From: Candidatus Hydrogenedentota bacterium
GTDB lineage: Bacteria > Hydrogenedentota > Hydrogenedentia > Hydrogenedentales > SLHB01
DNA: 41,369 nt
Reading direction: 5' to 3'
NCBI GenBank assembly: GCA_016209895.1
Contig: JACQVH010000153.1
Span: forward strand, 1-41,369
Position numbers and translations under genes: made by a program. Positions 1 to 8,094 of this stretch are shown here, one piece after another; within the stretch, counting starts at the first letter, position 1; every line of letters starts with the position of its first letter. The notes beneath the pieces were generated by a model. It had not been told where the DNA came from and ran no database searches. It saw only the letters and a list, made by a program, of their open reading frames with translations.

Positions 1-1137
1 CATGACGAGCGTGAGCAGACCCTCAATCAGTTGCTGGTCGAGATGGACGGGTTCAACACGAGCGAAGGCGTGATTTTGATGGCCGCGACGAATCGGCCGG
101 ACGTGCTTGACCGCGCCTTGTTGCGTCCGGGGCGGTTCGACCGACAGATTGTCGTCGCGAATCCGGACATCAAGGGCCGCGAGCAGATTCTGTACATCCA
201 CATTCGGAAGAATAACGTTCCCCTCGACGACACCGTGTCGGTTAAGACGCTGGCGCGCGGCTCGTCGGGGTTTTCCGGGGCGGACTTGGCCAACATGGTC
301 AATGAAGCGGCGTTGCTGGGGGCGCGGCGCAATCAAGAGAAGGTCACCATGGACGATTTCGAGGAGGCGAAGGACCGGGTTCTAATGGGGCCGGAACGTC
401 GCAGCCTGGTGATCAGCGCAAAAGAAAAACGGAACACGGCGTATCATGAGGCGGGCCACGTGCTGGTAAATCGTCTGCTGCAAGACGCCGATCCGGTGCA
501 CAAGGTGACCATCATTCCGCGCGGACCGGCCCTGGGCGTGACAAGCATGTTGCCGAGCGAAGACCGGCACTCACTCTCGAAGTCGTATTGTCTGGCCCAG
601 GTCCGGGTGCTGATGGGCGGTCGCGCCGCCGAAGAGGTAATCTTCGGCGAGTTTACGAGCGGCGCCGCCAACGACCTGCGCACCGCGACCGAACGCGCGC
701 ACGCGATGGTCTGCGAGTGGGGCATGAGCGAATTGGGACCGATATCATTCGGCACCAATACGGAAGTGTTTCTGGGACGCGACTTTGTCAAGGAGCGGAA
801 TTTCAGCGAAGAGACTGCGTCGGCGGTGGATAAGGCCATCCACAAGATTCTTGAGGAAGCTTATGCGGACGCGAAAGAAGTCATCGTGAAGTATCGGCAT
901 GTGCTGACGGCGATTGCGGAAGAACTGTACGAACGCGAGACGCTGGAAGCGAATGAGATTGACGAGATCATCCGGCTGCACGGCGGCGCGGAGCTGCTGC
1001 CGACCGTCGCGCCTCACGAGAAAGAACCGCCGACGCATCGTAAGCCCAAAGGAACTGTCGCGCCGAAACCGACGGCGAAAGACGAACCGGCAATTGGCGA
1101 TATCGGTCCGGGCGAGATCGTGCCGGGTACCGCATAG
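1..1137 (+). CDS. ftsH: ATP-dependent zinc metalloprotease FtsH, 3' part
   Basis: This is the C-terminal part of the membrane-anchored AAA+ protease that degrades misassembled membrane proteins and short-lived regulators. The frame is open to the window edge, so the membrane segments and Walker A lie outside. Visible are the second region of homology ([19 protein letters not shown], nt 91-147), the AAA helical lid ([18 protein letters not shown]) and the zinc-binding HEAGH (nt 445-459) of the M41 peptidase. The TSGAANDL stretch should carry the third zinc ligand, by family knowledge. The tail after about nt 1010 is low-complexity, Pro/Lys/Glu-rich and probably disordered. It is followed at 43 nt by folP; ftsH-folP-glmM is a widely conserved order, also found in E. 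coli. Confidence 0.97.
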   Translation, partial: HDEREQTLNQLLVEMDGFNTSEGVILMAATNRPDVLDRALLRPGRFDRQIVVANPDIKGREQILYIHIRKNNVPLDDTVSVKTLARGSSGFSGADLANMVNEAALLGARRNQEKVTMDDFEEAKDRVLMGPERRSLVISAKEKRNTAYHEAGHVLVNRLLQDADPVHKVTIIPRGPALGVTSMLPSEDRHSLSKSYCLAQVRVLMGGRAAEEVIFGEFTSGAANDLRTATERAHAMVCEWGMSELGPISFGTNTEVFLGRDFVKERNFSEETASAVDKAIHKILEEAYADAKEVIVKYRHVLTAIAEELYERETLEANEIDEIIRLHGGAELLPTVAPHEKEPPTHRKPKGTVAPKPTAKDEPAIGDIGPGEIVPGTA

Positions 1138-1179
1138 CGATTTCATGGGAGGAGCTTAACGCTGCGGGGTCAGGTAACG

Positions 1180-2028
1180 ATGGTGACGACCAAGCCGGCG
1201 GGGGAGAGATCGGATCGGGCGCTGCGAAAGACCCTCATCATGGGGATTGTCAACGCCACGCCGGATTCGTTCCATGAGACCGGGCGCGTCCAGGACCCAA
1301 TCGCCGCCCGTGAGTACGCAGGCGCATTGCTCGATAACGGGGCGGACTTGATTGACATCGGCGGCGAGTCTTCCCGACCTGGCGCAGAGCCCCTTCCCCG
1401 TGACACCGAACTGCGCCGTGTCCTGCCCATCCTCGAGGCGTTGCAGCCGGTGGCGGCCACCCTCTCGGTGGATACCTATCATGCGGAGACCGCTCGCCGC
1501 GCATTGCGCATGGGGGCACGCATGATCAATGATATCACCGCGCTGCGTGGCGATCCGGAGATGGCAGGAGTTATCGCCGAAGCGGGCTGTAATTGTATCC
1601 TGATGCATATGCAAGGAACACCTCGGACCATGCAAATGGCGCCGCGTTACGACGACGTGGTGGATGATATCTGCGCGTTCTTCGAAGAGCGGTTAGCTTT
1701 TGCCGAGGCAGAAGGCGTCCGGGAAGAAGCCATTTGGCTCGATCCGGGTTTCGGTTTCGGCAAGAGTGTTGAACATAATCTGACGATCCTGCGGCGGCTC
1801 CAAGAGTTTACCCGATTCGGGCGGCCGCTGGTGATCGGTACGTCGAACAAGTCCACGATTGGGAAGGTGTTGGACCTGCCGGCAAACGAACGGGTGGAAG
1901 GCACTGCCGCCACGGTGGCGATCGCTATCTGGAATGGCGCGGACTGTGTGCGGGTGCATGACGTGAAGGCCATGGCGCGGGTGGCGCGCATGACCGACGC
2001 GATCCTGGGACGAGGCAACTATGAGTGA
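1180..2028 (+). CDS. folP: dihydropteroate synthase
   Basis: The enzyme condenses 6-hydroxymethyl-dihydropterin pyrophosphate with p-aminobenzoate in folate synthesis, in the cytosol. The 282 residues form one TIM barrel: MGIVNATPDSF (21-31) is the pterin-pyrophosphate loop, DIGGESSRPGAE (59-70) the second signature, then SVDTYHAETA (97-106), MINDIT (115-120), DPGFGFGKS (188-196) and a C-terminal RVHDVK (258-263). The family usually has NVTPDSFSDGG, so NATPDSFHETG is a mild variant. ATG 1180 is the first in-frame start; the GGAGG near 1147 is too far upstream to be its ribosome site. The 3' end overlaps glmM by 8 nt, which suggests translational coupling. Confidence 0.95.
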   Translation: MVTTKPAGERSDRALRKTLIMGIVNATPDSFHETGRVQDPIAAREYAGALLDNGADLIDIGGESSRPGAEPLPRDTELRRVLPILEALQPVAATLSVDTYHAETARRALRMGARMINDITALRGDPEMAGVIAEAGCNCILMHMQGTPRTMQMAPRYDDVVDDICAFFEERLAFAEAEGVREEAIWLDPGFGFGKSVEHNLTILRRLQEFTRFGRPLVIGTSNKSTIGKVLDLPANERVEGTAATVAIAIWNGADCVRVHDVKAMARVARMTDAILGRGNYE

Positions 2029-3364
2029 ACGGCTGTTTGGGACGGACGGGATTCGTGGCGTCGCCAACGTTTATCCGATGACCTCCGAAATGGCCTTGAA
2101 GGTGGGCCGGGCGGCGGGCTACCTCTTTCGCCAGGGCGACCGCCCGCATACCATCCTCATCGGAAAAGATACCCGCCTGTCCGGGTACATGTTCGAGAAC
2201 GCCTTGACCGCCGGTTTGTGTTCGATGGGCATGCACGTATTGCTGGTGGGGCCGCTGCCGACGCCGGGCGTCTCGTACATTATGCGAAGTCTGCGCGCCG
2301 ACGCCGCGATCATGATCTCGGCTTCACATAACGCCTACCAATACAACGGCATCAAGTTCTTCGGGCGCGACGGATTCAAGATCGCCGACGAAGTCGAGGA
2401 CGAAATTGAACGTCTGACCCGCAGCGACGAAGTGGACAAGATTCGTCCCACCGCCGACGGGGTTGGTACCGCGCGCCGCATTGACGACGCGGTGGGCCGA
2501 TACATCGAGTTTGCCAAGGCTTCTTTCCCGAAAGGTCTGCGGCTCGATGGTCTGAAAATCGTTTGTGATTGCGCACACGGGGCGGCCTATAAAGTCGGAC
2601 CGTTCACACTTTCCGAATTGGGCGCCGAGGTTGTCGCAATCAATAACCAACCGAATGGACGGAATATTAACGACGAGTGCGGTTCCGTGCACCCCGAAGA
2701 GATGCGGGCCACGGTTATCCGCGAACGCGCGGACCTGGGCATCGCGTTTGACGGCGACGGCGACCGCATTGTCATGGCCGACGAAGATGGGCGGCTCTTA
2801 GACGGCAACGCGCTGCTCGCGATACTCGGGCTCGACCTGCTCGAGCGTGATGCGCTACCCAAACGCACCGTGGTCACTACGATCATGGCCAACGGCGGCC
2901 TCGAGCGCGCCTTGGCGCGGGTGGGCGGCAAAGTACTCTGGACCAAGGTCGGGGACCGCTACGTCGTCGAGGCGATGCGTGAACACGGGCTGATCATCGG
3001 CGGAGAATCTTCCGGTCACGTCGTCATTCTCGAACACAACACGACCGGCGACGCCCTGATCGCGGCACTGCAGGTCTTGGCGACGATTCGCCGGCGCGAC
3101 CAGCCGTTGTCGGTGCTTGCCGGCGCATACCAGCCGCTGCCGGAAGCCCACGGCACTCTCCCGCTAAGCGGACGGGCCCGACCGTCGGAAGACCTGCTCG
3201 AGAGCATTCGGCGCGAGGCGGAAATCGAACTGAACGGATGCGGCCGGGTCGTAATTCGGCCGTCGGGCACGGAACCAATCATCCGAGTGATGGTTCAACA
3301 CGACGCAATCCGCACCGCGGAAACCTTGACGCGGCAACTGCTTGAACGTCTGGCGGCGCTCTAG
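2021..3364 (+). CDS. glmM: phosphoglucosamine mutase
   Basis: It converts glucosamine-6-phosphate to glucosamine-1-phosphate, the entry to UDP-GlcNAc for peptidoglycan and lipid A. At 447 residues it has the normal GlmM length. Landmarks are the N-terminal FGTDGIRG (6-13), the phosphoserine loop ISASHN with Ser102, the metal loop DGDGDR (244-249), the sugar-binding GGESSGH (about 327-333) and the C-terminal phosphate loop RPSGTEP. The start overlaps the end of folP (8 nt). The pairing with folP and ftsH is a conserved bacterial cluster. Nothing looks broken. Confidence 0.97.
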   Translation: MSERLFGTDGIRGVANVYPMTSEMALKVGRAAGYLFRQGDRPHTILIGKDTRLSGYMFENALTAGLCSMGMHVLLVGPLPTPGVSYIMRSLRADAAIMISASHNAYQYNGIKFFGRDGFKIADEVEDEIERLTRSDEVDKIRPTADGVGTARRIDDAVGRYIEFAKASFPKGLRLDGLKIVCDCAHGAAYKVGPFTLSELGAEVVAINNQPNGRNINDECGSVHPEEMRATVIRERADLGIAFDGDGDRIVMADEDGRLLDGNALLAILGLDLLERDALPKRTVVTTIMANGGLERALARVGGKVLWTKVGDRYVVEAMREHGLIIGGESSGHVVILEHNTTGDALIAALQVLATIRRRDQPLSVLAGAYQPLPEAHGTLPLSGRARPSEDLLESIRREAEIELNGCGRVVIRPSGTEPIIRVMVQHDAIRTAETLTRQLLERLAAL

Positions 3365-3427
3365 TCGAGAACGGGGGTCTGTTATCATCGTCGCGGGAGT
3401 GTATCGGCACACGGGAAGGAAACGGCC

Positions 3428-4150
3428 ATGGTGGAATTGGGTGTAAACATTGATCACGTAGCAACCTTGCGCGAGGCGCGCAAAGGCACGGAGCCGGACG
3501 TCATTGCCGCCGCAAAAATCTGCGAATTGGCCGGCGCGCACCAACTTACGATCCACTTACGCCAGGATCGGCGCCACATCCAGGATCGAGACTTGGCTCT
3601 GCTCTCGAAGACCCTCCACGTCCGACTGAATCTCGAGATGGCGGCGGTGGACGAAATCATCACCATCGCGTTGCGCGCCAAACCGCATACGGTCTGTCTC
3701 GTTCCGGAGAATCGCCAGGAAGTAACCACGGAAGGAGGCCTGAACGTGGTCGGCCAGAAACGCCGGCTCAGCGACGTGGTAAAGCGTTTTCACGGCGCGG
3801 GCGTCAAGGTCAGCATGTTTATAGACCCGGAATTGAAACAAGTGGACGCGAGCGCGGCGGCGAAAGCGGATTATGTGGAACTGCATACGGGACCCTATGC
3901 CAACGCCCGCCAGGACCAAATCGTGGGAGAGCTCAACCGGATGGTGGACGCGGCCGCGCACGCGATTAATGCGGGACTTGTCTTCAATGCCGGCCACGGC
4001 CTCACCCGGCACAACCTGCCGGCCGTAGCGGCCATCCCGGGCCTGAACGAAGTCAACATTGGCCATTCGATCGTCAGCCGCGCGGTCTTCATCGGCCTCG
4101 AAAACGCAGTGAAAGAAATACTCGCGATCCTGAAGGAGTGTTCGAAGTAG
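3428..4150 (+). CDS. pdxJ: pyridoxine 5'-phosphate synthase
   Basis: PdxJ condenses 1-deoxyxylulose-5-phosphate with 3-amino-2-oxopropyl phosphate in DXP-dependent vitamin B6 synthesis. The 240-residue protein opens with LGVNIDHVATLREAR (residues 4-18) and carries HLRQDRRHIQD (43-53), LNLEMA, SMFIDPE, ELHTGPYA, NAGHGL and VNIGHSIVSRAVF, all typical of the family. A purine-rich GGAAGGAAA sits just before the ATG. It lies 63 nt after glmM on the same strand. A degenerate heptamer array begins 3 nt after its stop codon, in the convergent gap with the HEPN-like gene. Confidence 0.97.
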   Translation: MVELGVNIDHVATLREARKGTEPDVIAAAKICELAGAHQLTIHLRQDRRHIQDRDLALLSKTLHVRLNLEMAAVDEIITIALRAKPHTVCLVPENRQEVTTEGGLNVVGQKRRLSDVVKRFHGAGVKVSMFIDPELKQVDASAAAKADYVELHTGPYANARQDQIVGELNRMVDAAAHAINAGLVFNAGHGLTRHNLPAVAAIPGLNEVNIGHSIVSRAVFIGLENAVKEILAILKECSK

Positions 4151-4152
4151 AA

Positions 4153-4187
4153 GGGTTCAGGGTCTAGGGTTCAGGGCTCTGAGGGTA
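4153..4187. repeat. degenerate 7-bp tandem array (GGGTTCA type)
   Basis: Five contiguous 7-bp units can be read: GGGTTCA, GGGTCTA, GGGTTCA, GGGCTCT and GAGGGTA. They start 3 nt after the pdxJ stop in a convergent intergenic gap. The complementary form (CCCTGAA, CCCTAGA) recurs at 30585-30633. The remainder of the gap (4188-4300) holds nothing I can assign. Confidence 0.8.
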
Positions 4188-4300
4188 TTGAATTAATGTG
4201 ATCGGGAGGTTGGTTGCCCTCGCCCACGGTGTGGGCTCTAAACTTGGCCTACATGCTGCCAGCAAATTAGGCGGCAGGCAACGGACAATTATTCGTTGGG

Positions 4301-4873
4301 CTATCGTTTACTCTTGAATTGTCTCAACATTCTCTTCGGATTAGTGGGATGAATCGAAAAGCTTGTTTCAAGTTTGGCGCAGAGTCCTGCCAAGTGCTTT
4401 TGCAGAGCCTTGATCTTCGGCATCTTGATCCGGCAAAGCTCCATGAGTCGCGGGTAAGCCATGTGGGTATAATCGGAAAGAAAACGCAACGTTTGCAAAG
4501 CCACTTGTCTGTCAAACTTGTCGAATTCACCGTGCGCGGCGTGGTTACGTACGGCAGCCCAGGATTGAACTTGTTTGGCCTTCGCCTCGTTGTACCGGCC
4601 AGCTTTATTAAGGTCGGTGATTAGTGGATCGAGTGTCTTCGGCTTGCCATCCGGCTTATTCGTAGAAATCGGTGGCCTTTGTTGATCGCATAACGTCGTA
4701 AGCGCTTTTTCCAACACTGCTCCGACAAGGACTGCGGCCGGGACATGGTTGAATTTGCCTGGCTGCTCTTCTTGCAGCAATTGCTCCGCCTGCCCCATGT
4801 AGTCAGAGGCAATCTCCGCTTCAACGCGTAAGGACAAATCGTCCAGAAATCCGCCTTCGAAATCACTCTTCAT
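4301..4873 (-). CDS. HEPN/DUF4145-like protein
   Basis: This 190-residue cytosolic protein has an AVRNHAAHGEFD motif (about residues 107-118), which fits the R-x4-H signature of HEPN domains, common in RNase toxins and abortive-infection proteins. The N-terminal part (LVEKALTTLCD-like helices, about 50-65) resembles DUF4145 proteins. The C-terminus is Lys/Arg-rich. The start ATG at 4873 lies within 5 nt of a nucleotidyltransferase relic on the other strand. HEPN and nucleotidyltransferases are classic toxin-antitoxin partners, so both may derive from one module, although the opposite orientation argues against an intact operon. A specific target is unknown. Confidence 0.55.
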   Translation of the reverse strand: MKSDFEGGFLDDLSLRVEAEIASDYMGQAEQLLQEEQPGKFNHVPAAVLVGAVLEKALTTLCDQQRPPISTNKPDGKPKTLDPLITDLNKAGRYNEAKAKQVQSWAAVRNHAAHGEFDKFDRQVALQTLRFLSDYTHMAYPRLMELCRIKMPKIKALQKHLAGLCAKLETSFSIHPTNPKRMLRQFKSKR

Positions 4874-4875
4874 CG

Positions 4876-5083
4876 CTCGAAGAAGCCGGGTTCCAGTCGG
4901 AACGTTTCGAATGGTCCGTCAATTCCAAAGGTCGGTCCGCCGTCGGCATACAAATAAGCACGGAAGAATTCTATCGAGACTTTCCCCATCGCGCCGTCCC
5001 GGCAGACGTCCATGGAATTCTCCTGCGGGTGGATTCACTGGATGACACTCTTGCAGGCAAGATGAAGGCCTGGTCCGAAGCAA
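4876..5083 (+). pseudogene. C-terminal relic of an AbiEii-like nucleotidyltransferase
   Basis: A plus-strand frame without a usable start reads EEAGFQSERFEWSV, then GIQISTEEFYRDFP and finally LLRVDSLDDTLAGKMKAWS. The last stretch matches the nucleotidyltransferase family whose members continue with a Lys/Arg-rich KRQKDLADIARL-like segment. Here homology stops at about 5080, exactly where the oppositely oriented relE stop codon lies; the frame then runs on through relE antisense to TAA at 5143. Both the 5' catalytic half and the 3' end are missing. I read it as a relic truncated by the event that placed relBE here. Confidence 0.55.
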
Positions 5084-5085
5084 CG

Positions 5086-5352
5086 CTACTTCGAGCGATA
5101 GACCTCCCTACGATGAGCCACTCTGACGATCTCGATCTCCCGTAAAGAGACACCGATGTTATAGACTATTCGGTGGTCTCCCACCCTGAAGCGAAACGTA
5201 CGGTCTGTGCCGACGAGCTTTCGGGTCCCGGGCTCATACGGGTCCTTAGATAACTCTTTTACCGCCTCGAGAATTCGTGATAGCAGATCAGGAGGCAATT
5301 TCCTGACATCGTGTGCCGCGGACTTTTTCCAGCGGATGTTATAAGAGGCCAT
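5086..5352 (-). CDS. RelE/ParE-family toxin
   Basis: An 88-residue basic protein with the RelE fold pattern: N-terminal strand YNIRWKKSAAHD (4-15), a helix with LPPDLLSRILEAVKEL (19-34), RKLVGTDRTFRFRVGDHRIVY (about 44-64) and IVRVAHRREVY (75-85). RelE members cleave mRNA in the ribosome and ParE members poison gyrase; the conserved R-x-R-x-G-x-H-R-I-x-Y region and terminal H-R-x-x-V-Y favour the RelE branch. The start lies inside the upstream antitoxin gene (14-nt overlap), the usual coupled toxin-antitoxin layout. Confidence 0.85.
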   Translation of the reverse strand: MASYNIRWKKSAAHDVRKLPPDLLSRILEAVKELSKDPYEPGTRKLVGTDRTFRFRVGDHRIVYNIGVSLREIEIVRVAHRREVYRSK

Positions 5353-5539
5353 CTTGCCTTAACGATGCCAGCAACTCCTCATGTGACAAGGTCGGCTCGT
5401 CGCGCCGTTCCGCCACTACGGCCAAGTCCTCCAAGTCTTCAAGGAGTTCCTCGAAGGCATTAATCGGCAGGATAACCCCGATCCGCTGGCCAGCGTTGTC
5501 GGTAATGAACTGTATGCGCAAGCTTTCTACGTCAAACAT
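5339..5539 (-). CDS. RelB/Phd-like antitoxin of the adjacent toxin
   Basis: A 66-residue acidic protein. The N-terminal part (FITDNAGQRIGVILPINAFEELLEDLED) has the short beta-strand and helix pattern of small Phd/RelB-like antitoxins, and the C-terminus (SHEELLASLRQDGLL) is the probable toxin-binding tail. It is the first gene of a two-gene minus-strand unit and overlaps the toxin by 14 nt. A good sigma70-type promoter lies 19 nt upstream of its ATG, and such pairs normally autorepress it. Confidence 0.75.
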   Translation of the reverse strand: MFDVESLRIQFITDNAGQRIGVILPINAFEELLEDLEDLAVVAERRDEPTLSHEELLASLRQDGLL

Positions 5540-5557
5540 TTATCCGCTCCGCAACCG

Positions 5558-5586
5558 ACTATAAACCACGCGCCGCAGGCCGTCAA
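5558..5586 (-). promoter_or_regulatory. sigma70-type promoter of the RelBE-like pair
   Basis: On the minus strand TTGACG (5581-5586) and TATAGT (5558-5563) are separated by exactly 17 nt, 5/6 matches each to the -35 and -10 consensus. The antitoxin ATG is 19 nt downstream of the -10 box. Confidence 0.65.
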
Positions 5587-5648
5587 GCAAGCATCCCGCG
5601 TCACCTTTCTCATCGGCAGGGCGCCAGATAATTTGTTCTTCCCGTGCC

Positions 5649-6605
5649 TCATGGGTGATCGCTCGCGGCCCGATCCTTCTCGCGAAACCATTTCACGGTT
5701 TTTCCTAGACCTTCGCGGAGATTGATTCGCGGCTCATAGCCGAACTGCTCCTGGGCTCGGCTTATATCGGCCCAGGAGTGGCGGACGTCGCCGGGCCTCA
5801 GCGGCTGGAATTCGGGCGCGAGATCGGTTCCGAGGATTTCATTCAGCGTTTTGACCAACTCGAGCACGGTGGTGCTCTGGCCACACGCGATGTTGTAGAC
5901 ACCCGCGAAGGGTCGGGGCGCTTCGCATGCGCGCAGATTCGCCTCGACCACGTTGTCTACGTGACAGAAATCCCGCGATTGCAGTCCGTCGCCGTAGACG
6001 GGCGGCCGCTGGCCGGCCAACATCCGCGCAATAAAGATCGGCACCACCGCGGCGTACTGTGAGGTCGGGTCCTGGCGTGGTCCAAACACGTTGAAATACC
6101 GCAGGCAGACGATGTCCATGGCGTAGAGGCTGGAGAAGACTTGCGCATAGAGTTCGTCAGCGGCCTTGGATACCCCGTATGGGGATAGGGGAGCAATGGG
6201 CAGCGATTCGTTGACGGGCACGCTTTCGGCGTTGCCGTATACGGCGGAAGACGATGCCACCACGAGGCGCCGCACGCCCGCGTCCCGCGCGGCCAGGAAG
6301 AGGTTCAGCGTGCCTTCCACATTGACGCGGTTGGTCTGCCAGGGGTCGGACACCGAACGCGGCACGGAAGCAATCGCAGCGTGATGCAAACAATAATCGG
6401 CCCCGCGCATTGCTCGCTGGACCAGGTCCCGATCACAGATGCTTCCCTCATACAACTCGACGCTTCCCAGCCAAGCCGCGATGTTCTCCCGCCGGCCGCT
6501 AGAGAAATCATCAATCACGCGAACTGCGTGACCGTGTTCGATCAGCGCGCCAACTAGGTGACTCCCGATAAAGCCCGCCCCACCCGTCACTAGGTAGCAT
6601 GCCAT
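5649..6605 (-). CDS. NAD-dependent sugar-nucleotide epimerase/dehydratase
   Basis: An extended short-chain dehydrogenase of 318 residues acting on nucleotide sugars, probably for surface glycans. It has the NAD-binding TGGAGFIGSHL (7-17), an acidic end of strand two (VIDDFSSG), the HHAAIASVPRS region, and the active site SSAVYG with SPYGVSKAADELY, in which Tyr and Lys form the YxxxK pair. LRYFNVFGPRQDP and SRDFCHVDNVV are typical of UDP-glucose or UDP-GlcNAc 4-epimerases and UDP-glucuronate decarboxylases, so the substrate stays open. It is downstream of the Gfo/Idh/MocA gene on the same strand, which fits sugar metabolism. Confidence 0.85.
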   Translation of the reverse strand: MACYLVTGGAGFIGSHLVGALIEHGHAVRVIDDFSSGRRENIAAWLGSVELYEGSICDRDLVQRAMRGADYCLHHAAIASVPRSVSDPWQTNRVNVEGTLNLFLAARDAGVRRLVVASSSAVYGNAESVPVNESLPIAPLSPYGVSKAADELYAQVFSSLYAMDIVCLRYFNVFGPRQDPTSQYAAVVPIFIARMLAGQRPPVYGDGLQSRDFCHVDNVVEANLRACEAPRPFAGVYNIACGQSTTVLELVKTLNEILGTDLAPEFQPLRPGDVRHSWADISRAQEQFGYEPRINLREGLGKTVKWFREKDRAASDHP

Positions 6606-6620
6606 TCCGGCCTCTGCCTC

Positions 6621-6704
6621 CTATTTCTTTCGCGCGGCTCGTTCTTCCGCTTCGGACTTGAACTTCGGGATAATCTTCAGTTGGTGCTTCTTTCGGCGTG
6701 ACAT
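6621..6704 (-). pseudogene. 27-residue CopG-antitoxin-like mini-ORF
   Basis: Reading the minus strand from ATG 6704 gives MSRRKKHQLKIIPKFKSEAE followed by ERAARKK and TAG. The core KIIPKFKSEAEE is the usual N-terminal segment of CopG/BrnA-type antitoxins, which normally continue with a FWE-x-HD-x-xDY segment and a ribbon-helix-helix domain. The stop comes directly after the conserved block, so this is either a truncated antitoxin relic or a free micropeptide. It fits tightly between the oxidoreductase stop (6715) and the epimerase start (6605). No toxin gene is next to it. Confidence 0.5.
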
Positions 6705-6714
6705 GGGGACTCGG

Positions 6715-7731
6715 CTAATTCCGCGGCAAAGGTAATGAGATGGTGCGTCGTTCGCGGATGCTGAGGTATGCAGCTTCGCCGATTTCGACCGCGCGAATGG
6801 CTTCCTCTCCGGGAATCGTCACCGGATGCTCGCCCAGGCAGGCCTCGATGAACTCCCGCATTTCTCGGTAGGTGCCAGTCTCCCAATCGGGATGGATGCC
6901 GCCGTAAGGGAGGGTACGGCGGTCTTCGCCGTCGCGGCGGATATGCAGTTGCTGCGTGACACTGTCGAAATAGATTGTACCTTTTTTGAGAAAGACTTCG
7001 CCGGCGTTCTTTCCGAGGAAATCGGAGCTGCCAGACGTAATCGAGCCAAGTTTACCTTCGGCAAAGGTAATCTGCGCGGTTACGAAGTCCTCATAGTCCA
7101 CTTCGTCGTTCACGAATCGCGAGCCGAAGGCGGTGACGGATGTCGCCTCGCCGAGAATCCGCAGCATCAAATCAATCTCATGCACATTGACTTCCAGGAG
7201 AAGGCCGCCACAGGTGGCGTGCCTAAGTCGCCACGGTTTGGACCAGCTTCCCCAGCGACCCATGGTGCGTATCGTACGCATTGCGAAGGGTTTGCCGTAG
7301 GTCCCGGTAGCGATTTCCTCCAGGATGTAGCGGTAGACGTTAATGTAGCGCAACACTTGGCCAATCATGAGACCCTTCCCTGTGCGCTGTGATGCACTAA
7401 TCATGGCCTGAGATTGCTTTACATTCAACGCCATGGGTTTCTCACAAAATGTGGTGTACCCGGCTTCCAGGCAGGCAATCGAGATTTTGGCGTGTTGATC
7501 TTGGGGGACCGCAACGACGACGCCATCAATCTCGTTCGAATCGAGCATCTGACGGTAATCGGAGAATTGCTTTATCGGACCTCCGGCGAGTTCCTGTGCC
7601 TGCCGAAGCGCTGCAGGGTCAATATCACAGAAAGCACTGATGGTGGCCTTGCGATTGCGGGCTACCTCCTTGAGCAGGTCCCGTCCCATGATCCCAAGTC
7701 CAATGAAGCCAAGCCGAGCCTTATCACTCAT
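6715..7731 (-). CDS. Gfo/Idh/MocA-family oxidoreductase
   Basis: A 338-residue NAD(P)-dependent oxidoreductase. The Rossmann fold starts with LGFIGLGIMGRDLL (7-20), and the family signature EKPMALN (about 117-123) carries the catalytic Lys. The C-terminal half (FVNDEVDYEDFVTAQITF, then GSITSGSSDF) forms the substrate beta-sheet domain. Substrates in this family are sugars, inositols or sugar acids; no residue here decides which. No strong ribosome site is visible before ATG 7731. The next genes on the strand are the CopG-like mini-ORF and the epimerase. Confidence 0.88.
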   Translation of the reverse strand: MSDKARLGFIGLGIMGRDLLKEVARNRKATISAFCDIDPAALRQAQELAGGPIKQFSDYRQMLDSNEIDGVVVAVPQDQHAKISIACLEAGYTTFCEKPMALNVKQSQAMISASQRTGKGLMIGQVLRYINVYRYILEEIATGTYGKPFAMRTIRTMGRWGSWSKPWRLRHATCGGLLLEVNVHEIDLMLRILGEATSVTAFGSRFVNDEVDYEDFVTAQITFAEGKLGSITSGSSDFLGKNAGEVFLKKGTIYFDSVTQQLHIRRDGEDRRTLPYGGIHPDWETGTYREMREFIEACLGEHPVTIPGEEAIRAVEIGEAAYLSIRERRTISLPLPRN

Positions 7732-8094
7732 GTGTAGGCATTATTCCATAACTTCGTTTTAGCATAGACCGAGCGCGTATGATGGAGGTCTACGTACAAC
7801 ATCTTGGGAGGATCGTTGGTATCTAAGTTATCCACAGGCATACAGGAAATTATTGACAAGCATCTATGCTTTAAGTAAAAGTCCCATCGAGCTTCCCCTA
7901 AAATGCATCTTCCTCCATAACCTGCTTATTCTAAATTACTTAGCCCTATTGAGCTTCCATATAAACTCAGAAGTCATTTTCTCTTAGCTGCGGTTTCGGT
8001 ACTGACGAAAGCAGCTTTTGTACTTGTTATTAACAAGTTATTCACAACGCCGATTAGGGAAGAGACCGAGGTATGAACGCAATATGTTGTACAT
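7732..8094. other. AT-rich gap with DnaA boxes (left arm of candidate oriC)
   Basis: This 363-nt gap downstream of dnaN has no gene. It contains TTATCCACA (7828-7836, perfect DnaA box), TTATTCACA (8038-8046, perfect to TTATNCACA) and one-mismatch boxes TTATTGACA (7850-7858) and TTATTAACA (8027-8035). It also holds a perfect palindrome, ACTTGTTA-T-TAACAAGT (8022-8038), overlapping two boxes, and a hairpin with arms AGCTGC...TTTCG and CGAAA...GCAGCT (7986-8016). The box consensus and its frequent location beside dnaN are known biology; calling it an origin is inference. Confidence 0.55.

Noticed and set aside
4153..4187. Telomere-like GGGTTCA repeats
   Set aside because: Only five degenerate units in an internal chromosomal gap, with the complement at another internal site.
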